Below, piece by piece: positions 1-10,950 of a DNA stretch of 64,000 nucleotides. Numbering within the stretch: position 1 is the first letter of the stretch; each line of letters starts with the position of its first letter. The position numbers and the translations under genes are program-made. This stretch comes from Ascidia mentula. Lineage: Eukaryota; Chordata; Ascidiacea; Phlebobranchia; Ascidiidae. The notes under the pieces were generated by a model. It was not told the origin of the DNA, made no database searches, and saw nothing but the letters and a program-made list of their open reading frames with translations. The stretch spans positions 18,428,001 to 18,492,000 of the forward strand of contig OX387201.1 of the NCBI GenBank assembly GCA_947561715.1. Direction: 5' to 3'.

Positions 1-240
1 ATCAAGTGCCAAACCACTTTCCGCTTCATAGGATTTTTTTTAAATCTCAGTATCTGTCAAGGATAGAGTGCAGAATAGCGTGAAAGTAATAAAAATCGGT
101 AGAGATCCCACGTATTCCATCAGAATGACCTGAAACACGGGTGTTTTTGCGCTTTTTTGCATTGCCGGTGACGTCACATGCAATCAAGTGCCAAACCACT
201 TTCCGCTTCATAGGATTTTTTTTAAATCTCTGTATTTGTC
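1..240 (-). repeat. Inverted units of the 182-185 bp minisatellite
   Basis: One unit and part of the next, in reverse orientation to the block at 2778-4180. The shared parts are the run CAAGTGCCAAACCACTTTCC at 3-22 and again near 186-205, the ATTCCATCAGAATGACCTG stretch, and the palindrome TGACGTCA at 169-176. The similarity stops near 239. The block begins at the window edge, so its true left end is unknown. Confidence 0.85.
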
Positions 241-819
241 CAGAATTTTTGTCGTCGCAAAATCTAATGGACTGACACATCCGTTTTCTACACAATCTCA
301 TACATTTTCCCTTCTAATCACAATGTGTTCACTTATGAACTTGCAAAGAACGTTTTATTGTGCAATGTGCGTCCAATTGTTTTTCCTTTTTTTGTAGTGA
401 ATATAAATGACAGTAAAGGTAATGCTTGTTAAAATGCAAGTAAATATTTTGATTTAACATTTTCAAATGAAAGAATATTTACTCTGAAAAATGGTAAATT
501 TATACATGATGTTGATGTATCAAAGGTGAAAGTGATTCACTATTTTGACATCTTTGCTTCTTACACAAACATATAAGAAACACAATTTTTATAGTGGCCA
601 CTAAGTCTAAGAAGCAAATTGGGTAAACAGGCACAATTAAAGAAAAAAACATTGCGCACGTTTATTCGGACAGTTTTAGATTATCAGGAGTTTTGATAAC
701 TGCCACATCTTTGACAATTGAGTTCATGAACATTTCTGCATCATCTGTGGTTAGTACCTACTGGTAACAGGATCAAAGATTGCTGAAATTTTCATGAGTC
801 GGAAACGTTCGCTATTACT
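241..819. other. No gene seen
   Basis: AT-rich DNA with only short chance open frames on both strands, no coherent splice sites and no recognised protein similarity. It lies between the inverted minisatellite units and the palindromic element. Confidence 0.6.
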
Positions 820-1852
820 GTACATGCACCTTAATAGGATACATTTCATGGCCAACCGTGTAATAAGTCAAATTCTTGTACGCGTACTTAATTAACGAAC
901 ATGCAACTTATTAACGTAACTAATTAACGTGCGCGCATGTTAAGTTGGCCGATAGTGTCATAATCCTATGTAAAATTACATGTACTGTCATCAGCTTATG
1001 GGCGTCGATATGCTCTTGTTTTCTGCTTTCACCTTTGCAAATATCACTCATGTATCCATCTAGTGGCAGGTAGGGTCAGATCTATGTCAAATCCTCAAAT
1101 GTTATCGCAACTGCTTAAAAATCTAAGTGTTTCTTTACAGGCCCAAATATACCATGGCCCCGCACAAATTTGTAAGTACCGGAAATGTATTTTTCAAATA
1201 TTTATCCTTTGTCAAATTTGTCCTCTTTTTCCAGAATTAAACATTTGAACAGCGAAATTGCGCTGTATTCTCAGCTAACCTTGTACTTTTACGTACGCAT
1301 ATGCCTTTACAAATTATTTTGATTTTAAGTTATAGTGAACATGTACATACTTTGTTTTAATGCGCATGGGCTGCCAATATTCAAAAGAATTTTACAGCGC
1401 TTGCAATGCCACACAATAATTTTACAAAGTTTGCATCTTTACGTCGCAATTTAATCGTGTTAAGCTTGCCAAAAAGCAGAGTTGATTGCGGTAAAACCTC
1501 ACGTTTTAGGTTCTCTTTGGGGTTGCGAGACATCAAAGTAAACGGTGCGAACCACAGATATCCACAAGATGGATACATGAGTGATATTTGCAAAGTAAAT
1601 GCAGAAAACAAGGGCATATCGACTCCCATAAACTTTGACTTGAAGCAAACTATTTGTTGTTTGAAATGAAAATATACGACGATAGTACAAGTAATTTTAC
1701 CTAAGATTATGACACTGTCGGCCAACTTAACATGTTACTAAGTTACAAGCACCTTAATAAGTTGCATGTTCGTTAACTAGGTACGCGTACATCAGTTTGA
1801 CTTATGACGCGGTTGGCCATGAAATATATCCTGTTAAGGTACATGTACACTA
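820..1852. mobile_element. Imperfect foldback (palindromic) element
   Basis: The arm at 820-1066 reads, in order, like the reverse complement of 1558-1852: TACATGCACCTTAATA, the GGCCAACCG block, GTACGCGTAC, GAACATGCAACTTATTAA, TTAAGTTGGCCGA and CAAATATCACTCATGTATCC all recur in mirror order. By eye the arms match over about 250 bases with scattered changes and one extra block in the right arm. The loop of about 490 bases has no recognised gene. This is the structure of a non-autonomous foldback transposon; no clear target duplication was seen, so the family is not named. Confidence 0.7.
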
Positions 1853-1925
1853 ATATCGAACGTGTTGCTTACTAACGCGCGCGTGCCTTATTATTCCACA
1901 TGATGTCGCTCTTATTCGGAATTTG

Positions 1926-2075
1926 ACACTGTTGGCCAGGCTTTAGATATCGCGCACGTTCATTATTACGACACACGCACGTTATCTAAGGTACGCGTAC
2001 AATATGGCGAATTATGACACCGATGTCCCAAACAACATAACGAACGTGCTCGTTATTTAAAGCCTGGCCAACAGT
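1926..2075. repeat. Short inverted repeat next to the foldback element
   Basis: GTTGGCCAGGCTTTA near 1929 is mirrored by TAAAGCCTGGCCAAC near 2057, with GAACGTG-like and ACGTTCATTA blocks just inside. The GTTGGCC core also occurs in the larger foldback arms, so this may be a second, shorter copy of the same family. Confidence 0.55.
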
Positions 2076-2777
2076 ATGTCCAAAACAACATAATATACGT
2101 TTAGGGTTTGAATGTGAAGTTGCAACTTGTCACGATGATTATGCTGGCTAATTGCCTTTGAATTGTCGTTTACCAGTGCACTTGGCTAAGATGCAGGCAG
2201 TTGGGTATAATTGTTTATTGATGAAATGTAACTAAATAGCATAAAATAAAATGGAATATATTTAGAATCAAATAGAACGGTCAGAAAGGGCGAAAAGCGT
2301 TACCGTATAAACATAGTCTCGTGATATGCGATATTGTGAGAGAAAGACAGTGCTGGGCTCGTAAATAAAATTTGGGTAAGAAAGCCCCAGCCCATTACGT
2401 AGGGTGAAGTATCCCTGTCACAAACAAACTCCCCTAACGATGGAAAGCGATGACAAATTTTTTATCAATGCAGCTTCCAGTTCTGACATTGTCCCACATG
2501 CGGCTTGGTGAGTGTCAATGCAAATTCTTATCAACGCAATTGCGGGTACATTTTCACCCATATGTCAAAGGCGGTTTGCATCACACGATCGCAATTTAAA
2601 TCGAATGACGCTACAAAGTACTTAACCCTGATATTGGGATGTACTTCAATATGTAAAAAAAAATGTTTGAAAAATAATGTATGTTCACAGTACGTTTTAC
2701 ACGCTAAAATTGACGATAAAGGTGTGCGCAATGCTAATAATAGGCCTAATGGCGACCATGCACATTCGCAATACAAT

Positions 2778-4180
2778 AGCGGAAAGTGGTTTGGCACTTG
2801 ATTGAAAGTGACGTCACCGGTAATGCAAAAAAGCGCAAAAACACCCGTGTTTCAGGTCATTCTGATGGAATACGTGGGATCTCTACTAATTGTTATTACT
2901 TTCACGCTATTCTGCACTTTATCCTTGACAGATACTGAGATTTAAAAAAAATCCTATGAAGCGGAAAGTGGTTTGGCACTTGATTGAAAGTGACGTCACA
3001 GGCAATGCAAAAAAGCGAAAAAAAATCACCCGTGTTTCAGGTCATTCTGATGGAATACGTGGGATCTCTACCAATTGTTATTGCTTTCACGCTATTCTGC
3101 ACTTTATCCTTGACAGATACTGAGATTTAGAAAAAATCCTATGAAGCGGAAAGTGGTTTGGCACTTGATTGAAAGTGACGTCACCGGCAATGCAAAAAAG
3201 CGAAAAAAAATCACCCGTGTTTCAGGTAATTCTGATGGAATACGTGGGATCTCTACCGATTTTTATTACTTTCAAGCTATTCTTCACTCTATCCTTGACA
3301 GATACTGAGATTTAAATAAAATCCTATGAAGCGGAAAGTGGTTTGGCACTTGATTGAAAGTGACGTCACCGGCAATGCAAAAAAGCGCAAAAACACACGT
3401 GTTTTAGGTCATTCTGATGGAATACGTGGGATCTCTACCAATTTTTATTACTTTCACGCTATTCTGCACTTTATCCTTGACAGATACTGAGATTTAAATA
3501 AAATCCTATGAAGCGGAAAGTGGTTTGGCACTTGATTGCATGTGACGTCACCGGCAATGCAAAAAAGCGCAAAAACACACGTGTTTTAGGTCATTCTGAT
3601 GGAATACGTGGGATCTCTACCAATTTTTATTACTTTCACGCTATTCTGCGCTTTATCCTTGACAGATACTGAGATTTAAATAAAATCCTATGAAGCGGAA
3701 AGTGGTTTGGCACTTAATTGAAAGTGACGTCACCGGCAATCTAAAAAAACGCAAAAACACACGTGTTTCAGGTTATTCTGATGGAATACGTGGGATCTCT
3801 ACCGATTTTTATTACTTTCACGCTATTCTTCACTCTATCTTTGACAGATACTGAGATTTAAAAAAAATCCTATGAAGCGGAAAGTGGTTTGGCACTTGAT
3901 TGAATGTGACGTCACCGGCAATGCAAAAAAGCGAAAAAAAATCACCCGTGTTTCAGGTCATTGTGATGGAATACGTGGGATCTCTACCGATTTTTATTAC
4001 TTTCACGCTATTCTTCACTCTATCCTTGACAGATACTGAGATTTAAAAAAAATCCTATGAAGCGGAAAGTGGTTTGGCACTTGATTGAATGTGACGTCAC
4101 CGGCAATGCAAAAAAGCGCAAAAACACCCGTGTTTCAGGTCATTCTGATGGAATACGTGGGATCTCTACCAATTGTTATT
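2778..4180 (+). repeat. Tandem minisatellite, about 7.7 units of 182-185 bp
   Basis: Each unit runs from GCGGAAAGTGGTTTGGCACT through TGACGTCA, a purine-rich AAAAAAGCG run, GTTTCAGGTCATTCTGATGG, ACGTGGGATCTCTACC and a TTATCCTTGACAGATACTGA segment. TGACGTCA starts at 2809, 2991, 3176, 3361, 3543, 3725, 3907 and 4092, giving spacings of 182 or 185 bases. The units differ by scattered substitutions and small A-run changes. The array stops abruptly near 4172 inside a unit. TGACGTCA is the cAMP-response-element palindrome; whether any protein binds here cannot be told. Confidence 0.92.
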
Positions 4181-4527
4181 ATTTTGCAAAATAATGCTTA
4201 CTGGTATGATATATACCAACAATAAACTCTTTTGTACAAGTTAAACCTTCTTGTGCAATGCTGCTCATTGATGCGGAACGCATTTTGCGAAACAATAATT
4301 TTGGATTCTGCCAGAATGACAATAGTTGCGCAACGATAATTGAAATCGCAAAGTAGCCCAGATAATAATTAGATTATTTTGATTTTTCAGGAATAAACAT
4401 AAAAAATATGAAGCGAATATTTCAAAAGTCGATAAAATCTTAACCTATGTAAGGATCCGGACGTGTTAATTTGTTTGGCAAAAGTGTGTCCATGACCTTG
4501 TTGACCTAATTTGTACAGCATTAGGAT

Positions 4528-4535
4528 TTATATAG
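4528..4535 (+). promoter_or_regulatory. Possible TATA box of the left NLR copy
   Basis: TTATATAG lies about 130 bases before the first ATG at 4666 and is kept in the right copy at 37241-37248. Position and conservation between copies are the only support; the transcription start is not known. Confidence 0.35.
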
Positions 4536-4665
4536 ACATTGTTTGGCTAAACCTTTACAATAATGTGATTTTGTTGACAGCTGAATTGTTTGTTACTTTT
4601 TGTTAAATTGTGATTTTCTTTCTGAGGGAAGCTTAAAACCAACAAGTATCAACAAAGAAAGCAAG

Positions 4666-7600
4666 ATGATAAAAACGTCTGACACAAAATGTCAGAATGA
4701 TTCTCAAATCAAAGAACAGAAACCAGGTAAGAAGAGTTTTGATATCCATATCTAAAACACACATTCAACGTTTGTTTGGTTGGCATATTGCAATTATTTC
4801 AAACAACACTTAAATTCAATAAGCTGACAGTAATAAACACAGCTGTTTGGCCAAACTTTTATATTATTTCTTTCACATCATTGCTATGATCAGAAACCAA
4901 AATAGAAACCACTGAAATATGAAATTTCTGTAATTTTCCCTGTATGCTGGTGAATATTATTAGACTAATGTATTCCAAGCTCTTCTGACAGAACTTATTA
5001 TTAAGCTAAGTAACAAAGTTTTAATTTTTCGAGATCCATCACTGCAATTATCAGCACAGGGGGCAACCATATCTGACAGCGTTGTTGGAGTTCATGGTCA
5101 CGTCAACATAACCAAAAAGTACATAACCAAAAAATACTACAGTCAAGGTATGTCAATCCAAGGGTATTGCAAATTTATGCGGGGTAGGACAATTTAAAAA
5201 TATTTTTTTTAAACGGGGTCTTGAGCTTTCTGGTTATGTTAGTGTTTTACTAATGTAGATTAACCAGAAAGTTTATTCAAGTGCCAATTGATATATATAA
5301 TATAAAGTTATTTTGGTTCATGTGCTAAGTTTAATTTGAGCTCATTTTATGCTGACATTATACAACTTACTGAACATTTAGGTACAACAAGCACAAAAGA
5401 AGATGACGAACAAAATGAAGGTAAAATATTGTGATCTATTTTTGCAACAAGAACACAATCATATTGTTAAAATGTCAAAATATTATGGTGCACATAGCCT
5501 ATATGTATGCACACTATGTCATTCGAATTTTGACATAATTTGTAAACCCACATGCTTTGTTTTAAAGAGATGCCAACCCCTACCTTAGAGGTATTGGTGA
5601 TGTGGCAGTAATTTTAACACAGTGAATCACCGCCTACCGTAATATCTCAGCCTATCGAAGCAATGGGTCACAAGGAAAATCAAAGTGGGGTTTCAAACAA
5701 TTTTTCTGGCAATTTAGTTTCCTTGTGCGTTAAAACTGTGCACCTTTATTCAATCAAATGCAGAAATGTAAGGTAAACAGAACAATACACTGCAATAGCG
5801 TAACTATGATTAATGATGAACCTGAATTGGATTGGTTTTGGGTGATGACTTGTGTTTTTTGATTTCAGAAAAAGTGCAGCAAGAAGCCATCGAAATCATT
5901 AAAAGTCGACATAATGTACTAAAGACTGTCATGTCTCTTCCTGGTTTGAGAGAAGATGGAATCCCAGATGTTAATCCAAAACTGGAAAAACTTGACTTTT
6001 ACAAGGGTATTGATCCCAAGAAAGAAGATGAATTTGTGCCATCAACAATGAGGGGCAGTGTAAATCAAGTTTAAGGCGAACCCACAACATTTGAGGAATT
6101 GCTTACTACAATTCATGAAGGTCACCAGTTTATCGCATTTGCAGGAGCACCGGGCGCGGGAAAAACTTCGTTATCCAAGAAACTGCTGAAACACATCAAA
6201 ATGGGGTATTTGATGTTACACCTAACCTTCATGAATATAGACTATGGTGATGGCAAACTTACTCTTCAAGAGCTCCTACTGGACAGGCAGTTTCCTGATA
6301 CCGAGCAAACTGTCCTTGATGCTGCATTCAGATGGATGAAGCAAAACCAAGAAAAGTGCATTTTAGTATTTGATGGTCTGGATCAGGCAACATGGTCACT
6401 GGAAAATGTAAAGCAAATTAATACAGATTACAAAACTCTGTTTACAGTTCAACAGCTTGTTGCGAATCTCTGCAGCAAAACTTTGTTCAGAAAAGCAACA
6501 TTAATCTTTACATCACGTCCACATTCCCTGCTTGCCATTCCTTTAGAACTTCGACCAAAATCTACCATTTATGTCCATGACCTTGCTACAGAAGACATGA
6601 AAATGCTGTTTTATTTCTATGCTGAAGAAAAAGCAAGTGAACTGTTTGAAAAACTTGAAACTGAATCTCCACAAATGCTTAGTTTTTGTCACAATCCATT
6701 GCTTTTACAATTTGTTTTGTATGCATGTTTGTTTGGTAGCCCAGACAGTTTTAACACAATTACCAACCTATTTGATACAGTATTGCAACAATTTAATGTA
6801 TCTAAATATGCAAAGGGCAAGAACATAAACTTTGTTAAAAAAGCCCTTGGCAAAATGGCCTACAATGGAATGACTCGTCGCACTGTTGTGTTTAGCCATG
6901 CAGACCTTTCTGCAGTGGACCTAGAGCACATTAATGTTCAGGATGTGATAATTAAGCTTGTAAAACACTCTTGGTTCTCACATCGTAAAGTTTTCGATGG
7001 TTCCCAAACTTTCTTTTTCTTTTCACATCAAATGTTACAAGAATTTATTTGCGCCTTTTACATTTTCTTTTTTATGCCTGTTAAAGAATTCAACCAAATC
7101 ATTGATGAGGTGGTGAAAGTTCCACACTGGGCCATGGTGCGACGATTTGTCTGTGGCCTTTTGCTTGGACAGAAACGTCGTAAGCATTGCATTAATTATT
7201 TTTACAATATCTTTCTAATTGTTGTTTTTGCAAGTAGTATCGGGAAGTTATCCTGCTGAAGGAAATTTGGAGTCTGGATCTGACGGTGATCTTGCTTGCT
7301 CTGAGACAGATTCCAGGAATCAGGAAAAAGGTATCTTTGCTATGTAAACCTGTAACTGCAACACATATTACCTGGTTTACTATTTGTGCAACGCAAGCTT
7401 TCAATTTGTGTAACATTTGTAAACATTTTTTGAAAACAGTGATTTATCAATCACATTAAGTGAATGTTCACAGGTTACAGAAATTAAACAGGGATGAACA
7501 GTATATTTGCAAAAAAAAAGTTACACATATATTCCACTATTTAGTGACATGCATTGATTTAAAAATTGGAAGCTCCTGCTTTTGCCCCAAAATGAAAACT

Positions 7601-9322
7601 TTGTCAACATAACTCCTGTATCCTGGGTCAAATTGTGTTAAAATTTTATTTGCAGCCACAGGTTTGCATTTGAAAAACATGTCATGTTTTAAAGTTTTAG
7701 GTAATGGCTTAAGGCATTGAATAATTTGACATGCAAACGCCACACGAAACGATTCCTTAGCCATGTTAAAAAATTGCATCCACAAATTTCAATGTTAAGT
7801 GACCAAGCATAGCTGTACCAATGGTGTATGTGTTCAATTTTACTGCACTACGGTTAGACATGCAGAGATTTTTTGTTTTGCCTTAGGAGTCCCAACTACA
7901 GGGCTGCGGACTAGTACCGGTACATTTTCAACCTGTCCTCCCATCTTGTCGGCTAGGATTTTGTGTGGTACACGCCTTACAAACACGCAACTATAAATAC
8001 AGGTTGAGCACTTATGCCCATCCCCAGTAAACTGTAACATGGTATTGTCTTTGCCAAGGCACTCGTTACTTATACTACTGCGTTAGACATGTAACATGCG
8101 TATACTTGGTTCATTTATTGATGGCCTCTGCTTTACTACATTAAATAACCTTTAGCTCCTACAGATAATATATGTGTTTGCGCAAAACATACGAGTAGAA
8201 ATAATCCGTCCTACCAAATACATGTCAACAGTTTTATTGCAAATGTTGTTGTTTCTTGTTTTCCAGACAAACGTGCGAAATTATTGGATGCGCTTTCAAG
8301 ATATCTCCAATCTCAACCCTGGGGATACAATCTACTGAGTGAGTAAATGATATGAATGCCAACAGTTTAATGCGTGTTTGTAAACACAACATTTATTTTC
8401 GTAACAATGGGTGGGTTTGTTACGTCACACAGTCATTGTTTGAACCGAACACTCAATGCAGTTTTTTTTAGTTGGGATTAAATGTTGTGGAGGAAAGACG
8501 CGTTTATTTCTGTCGTGTAATTTTTATATTTTCTGATAATTTAAACGTTTTATATTGGATTGATTTGTTGGTTCTTGTGTTGATTAAATCCGATTTAAAC
8601 GTGGGGAATTCTGTGCAAGAATAAAGTAAGTTTTAGTTTAAGTGATTTTATTAAAACTGGAAACCAGACATCTGCTTTTTTAATAAACTTTCTCCTGTTT
8701 TGTTTCAGATTTTTTTCTGGATTTAAAGGAAATCCAAAAATGCCACCAAGAAGAAATCGCCGGATTTTGTCCTCGGGTGTTGAATTTTCCCTCAACCCGA
8801 CTTCACTCAATCGTTCAGGTTTTGGCGGAATTTTTACCAAAAGTTACAAGAAACGATTTGAAGCTGTGGCTGTGGGATTGCGACCTGAACTCCGAAGATT
8901 TAACGATTATTTGTGAAGCAATAAAAAGAATGAAACCAAAGGTTTGTTTGTGTTTTTATTTATTTTGTAACCAAGATTCTGTTTTAAATCCCTGGCATTT
9001 TTTGCAAAAGTTTATTTATTTAAAGAAAAAACACGGAATCGTTTTAGTTTTGGGATAAAATGTTGCTTCTTTCTGGTTCAAATAGTGTAGAAATATTTCC
9101 AACAAACAATGTTTTTATTTTAAATAGTTGAGATTTCTCGACCTGCGTGGAAACGAGTTTCGCGGAAAAGACGACGGGAAAAAAATTTGTGAGATTTTAC
9201 CGAAGGTTGGGGAGTGGTTGGATCTGCGTGGGTGCAAAATGGATCCGGATTCGATTAAGATGGTGGAGGAAGCACGAGCTAATATGGAAAACCCTGATCC
9301 AGATTCCAGTGATTCGGATTGA
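4666..9322 (+). pseudogene. NACHT-LRR (NLR) gene, left copy, stop before NACHT
   Basis: Same exon plan as the intact copy at 37381-42557: exons 4666-4726, 5055-5147, 5382-5420, 5869-7179, 7238-7330, 8267-8338, 8709-8941 and 9128-9322, with GT-AG borders and phases that fit throughout. The NACHT ATPase has Walker A GAPGAGKTS, Walker B ILVFDGLDQ and sensor TSRP. The last two long exons encode leucine-rich repeats. NLR proteins are cytosolic ATP-driven sensors that oligomerise. Codon 133 is TAA (6072-6074) where the right copy has AAA, so a full-length product would end just before the P-loop. No ATG lies between this stop and the P-loop. The end of the last exon joins directly where the right copy has an intron plus 14 codons. 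Recent loss of function is likely; a segregating null allele is equally possible. Confidence 0.85.
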
Positions 9323-9391
9323 AGCAGAATCTCAACACGAAAACTATTTCCTGTTCCCGAATTATTTGTGTTTTGTTTTCGTGATTTCAGA

Positions 9392-9397
9392 AATAAA
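9392..9397 (+). terminator. Poly(A) signal of the left NLR copy
   Basis: AATAAA 70 bases after the stop codon, conserved in the right copy at 42627-42632. Confidence 0.6.
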
Positions 9398-9682
9398 TGA
9401 TTTTTAACAAAAAACAAAAACTCTGACATTTTTTCTCCAAGCGTCACTAAGCAACTTATAAACTTAAACGGTGCCACTAGAGGTATTATAACAAAAATAG
9501 AAATAATAATCAAATTTGTCAATGAAACACAATTTTGTGGCAGATTTCTAAGAAAAGCATTGATGCCGATTTAATGGTTTTTGCTGTTTAAATATAGAAA
9601 TTTTACAACGTTGATTTAGAGGTTTAATAATTTTTTATATTCATTTCGAAATTGTTCAAAAACTGAACAACGAGCAGTAGGT

Positions 9683-10950
9683 GATATTCATTTTCATTTG
9701 TGCAAAGGCATTTGGTTGGAAGTTGTGGGTCTGGAAATCTGCTTTATTTTACATGATGCCTGACTGCTTCATTTCTCGGTTCCCAGTTGCATTGCAAGCT
9801 ACTGATGTGTTGCCGTGTATTTCTATGTTGTGCTCGATCAGATACGCAAACATGCAAGGTTCTTAACTGAAGCAGCCAAAAATAAAGGCGAATATTGCGG
9901 AAAACAGAATTGCCATTTTATTTGGATAATAAAAGTAAAATACATTGATAATCTTTTTGCTGATCATGGAATCTCAGAGTTGTGCCCATTAGTGATTTTG
10001 TATTAGCCTCCAAACACTTTTCTGCACATTGCCTTTTGTTATTCAAACTGCTTTACCAGCTTCCACAGAGCTGAGTTTTTCCCCCTCAAAACATTCAGTC
10101 ATTTACCAATCTTGACCGTACATTACCTTGAATCAGCTGTAACGTCTTTGTTTTACAATTGAGCAATTATTTAGTGGACCTTCATGTGTTACCAAACACC
10201 AGCAATTGTTCTGGCAAAAAAAGCAAAACTGCACGAATGTGGGTAAATGTAGAGAACCTCAAACGTTCGATTGTTCTTGGCATTAATTGTGAAATGGGAA
10301 TTTTTACCAGACTTTCGACAAAAAATATTAACGTGCGATTCGCGCAAAATAATATTAGATAAAGGGTAGTTTCCAATTCAACTGCTTCGGACATTATACA
10401 GCAAAGTTTTGTTTAACCAACCAATGCTCCTTCTTAATTTCCTTGTGATTCTGGTACTTTGTTAGAAACCAAACATTGCAAATTGAAAGGACAGAATTTT
10501 TCTACACAAAAGTGGAATTATTGTACGATCATCAGAAACACCACGTTTGGTTACAACAACGAGATAAAAAAACATGGTAGAAACGTCTCTTGAGAAGGGT
10601 GTACGCAATTACCTTCAATATTCATTGCGCAAAACACTGAAAGCAACAATTGCTTAAAAACCCACATCCCCGTAAAAAAGGTTTGTGTGGAAGTTGTTTC
10701 GCTGCCAATCAAAAATCAAGAATAATTCCTCAATGCAGTCGAAAAATCAAGTTTTGCAAATATTTCATAAATCATGTGACATAAAATTTGGTGCCTATGC
10801 GAGCAGAATATGACCGTAAAAAACTGATTCAGTGAAACAAAGTTCAGATCTCTGCCAGTAAAAACAGAAATTGAAATTTAGATAAAAGCAGCGACAAACT
10901 GCGATGGACGACCGCAACAAACAGCGGCACACAATACACGTTGTATCGCT
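9683..10950. other. Intergenic region, no gene seen
   Basis: AT-rich DNA between the 3' end of the left NLR copy and the 3' end of TPP2, which converge. Only short unsupported open frames occur. No clear AATAAA for TPP2 was found on the minus strand close to its stop. Confidence 0.6.

Larger units (their letters stand above)
4325..9682 (+). repeat. Left copy of a duplicated NLR block
   Basis: Matches 37040-42908 in the same orientation, starting at GCGCAACGATAATTGA and ending near AACAACGAGC. Introns as well as exons match, so this is a genomic duplication and not a retrocopy. The right copy is longer mainly because of a 0.4 kb insertion in one intron and an extra short intron near the 3' end. 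Confidence 0.9.

Noticed and set aside
2505-2801. Open frames on both strands ending at the minisatellite
   Set aside because: They run into repeat DNA, overlap each other on opposite strands and encode nothing recognisable.
2778-4180. CRISPR-like array
   Set aside because: Units of 182-185 bp repeat along their whole length without unique spacers, in an intron-bearing eukaryotic genome.
6099-7259. Left NLR copy as an intact gene starting inside the NACHT exon
   Set aside because: The apparent start is a TTG; no ATG lies before the P-loop, and the matching exon in the right copy is continuous from upstream, so a separate start is not supported.
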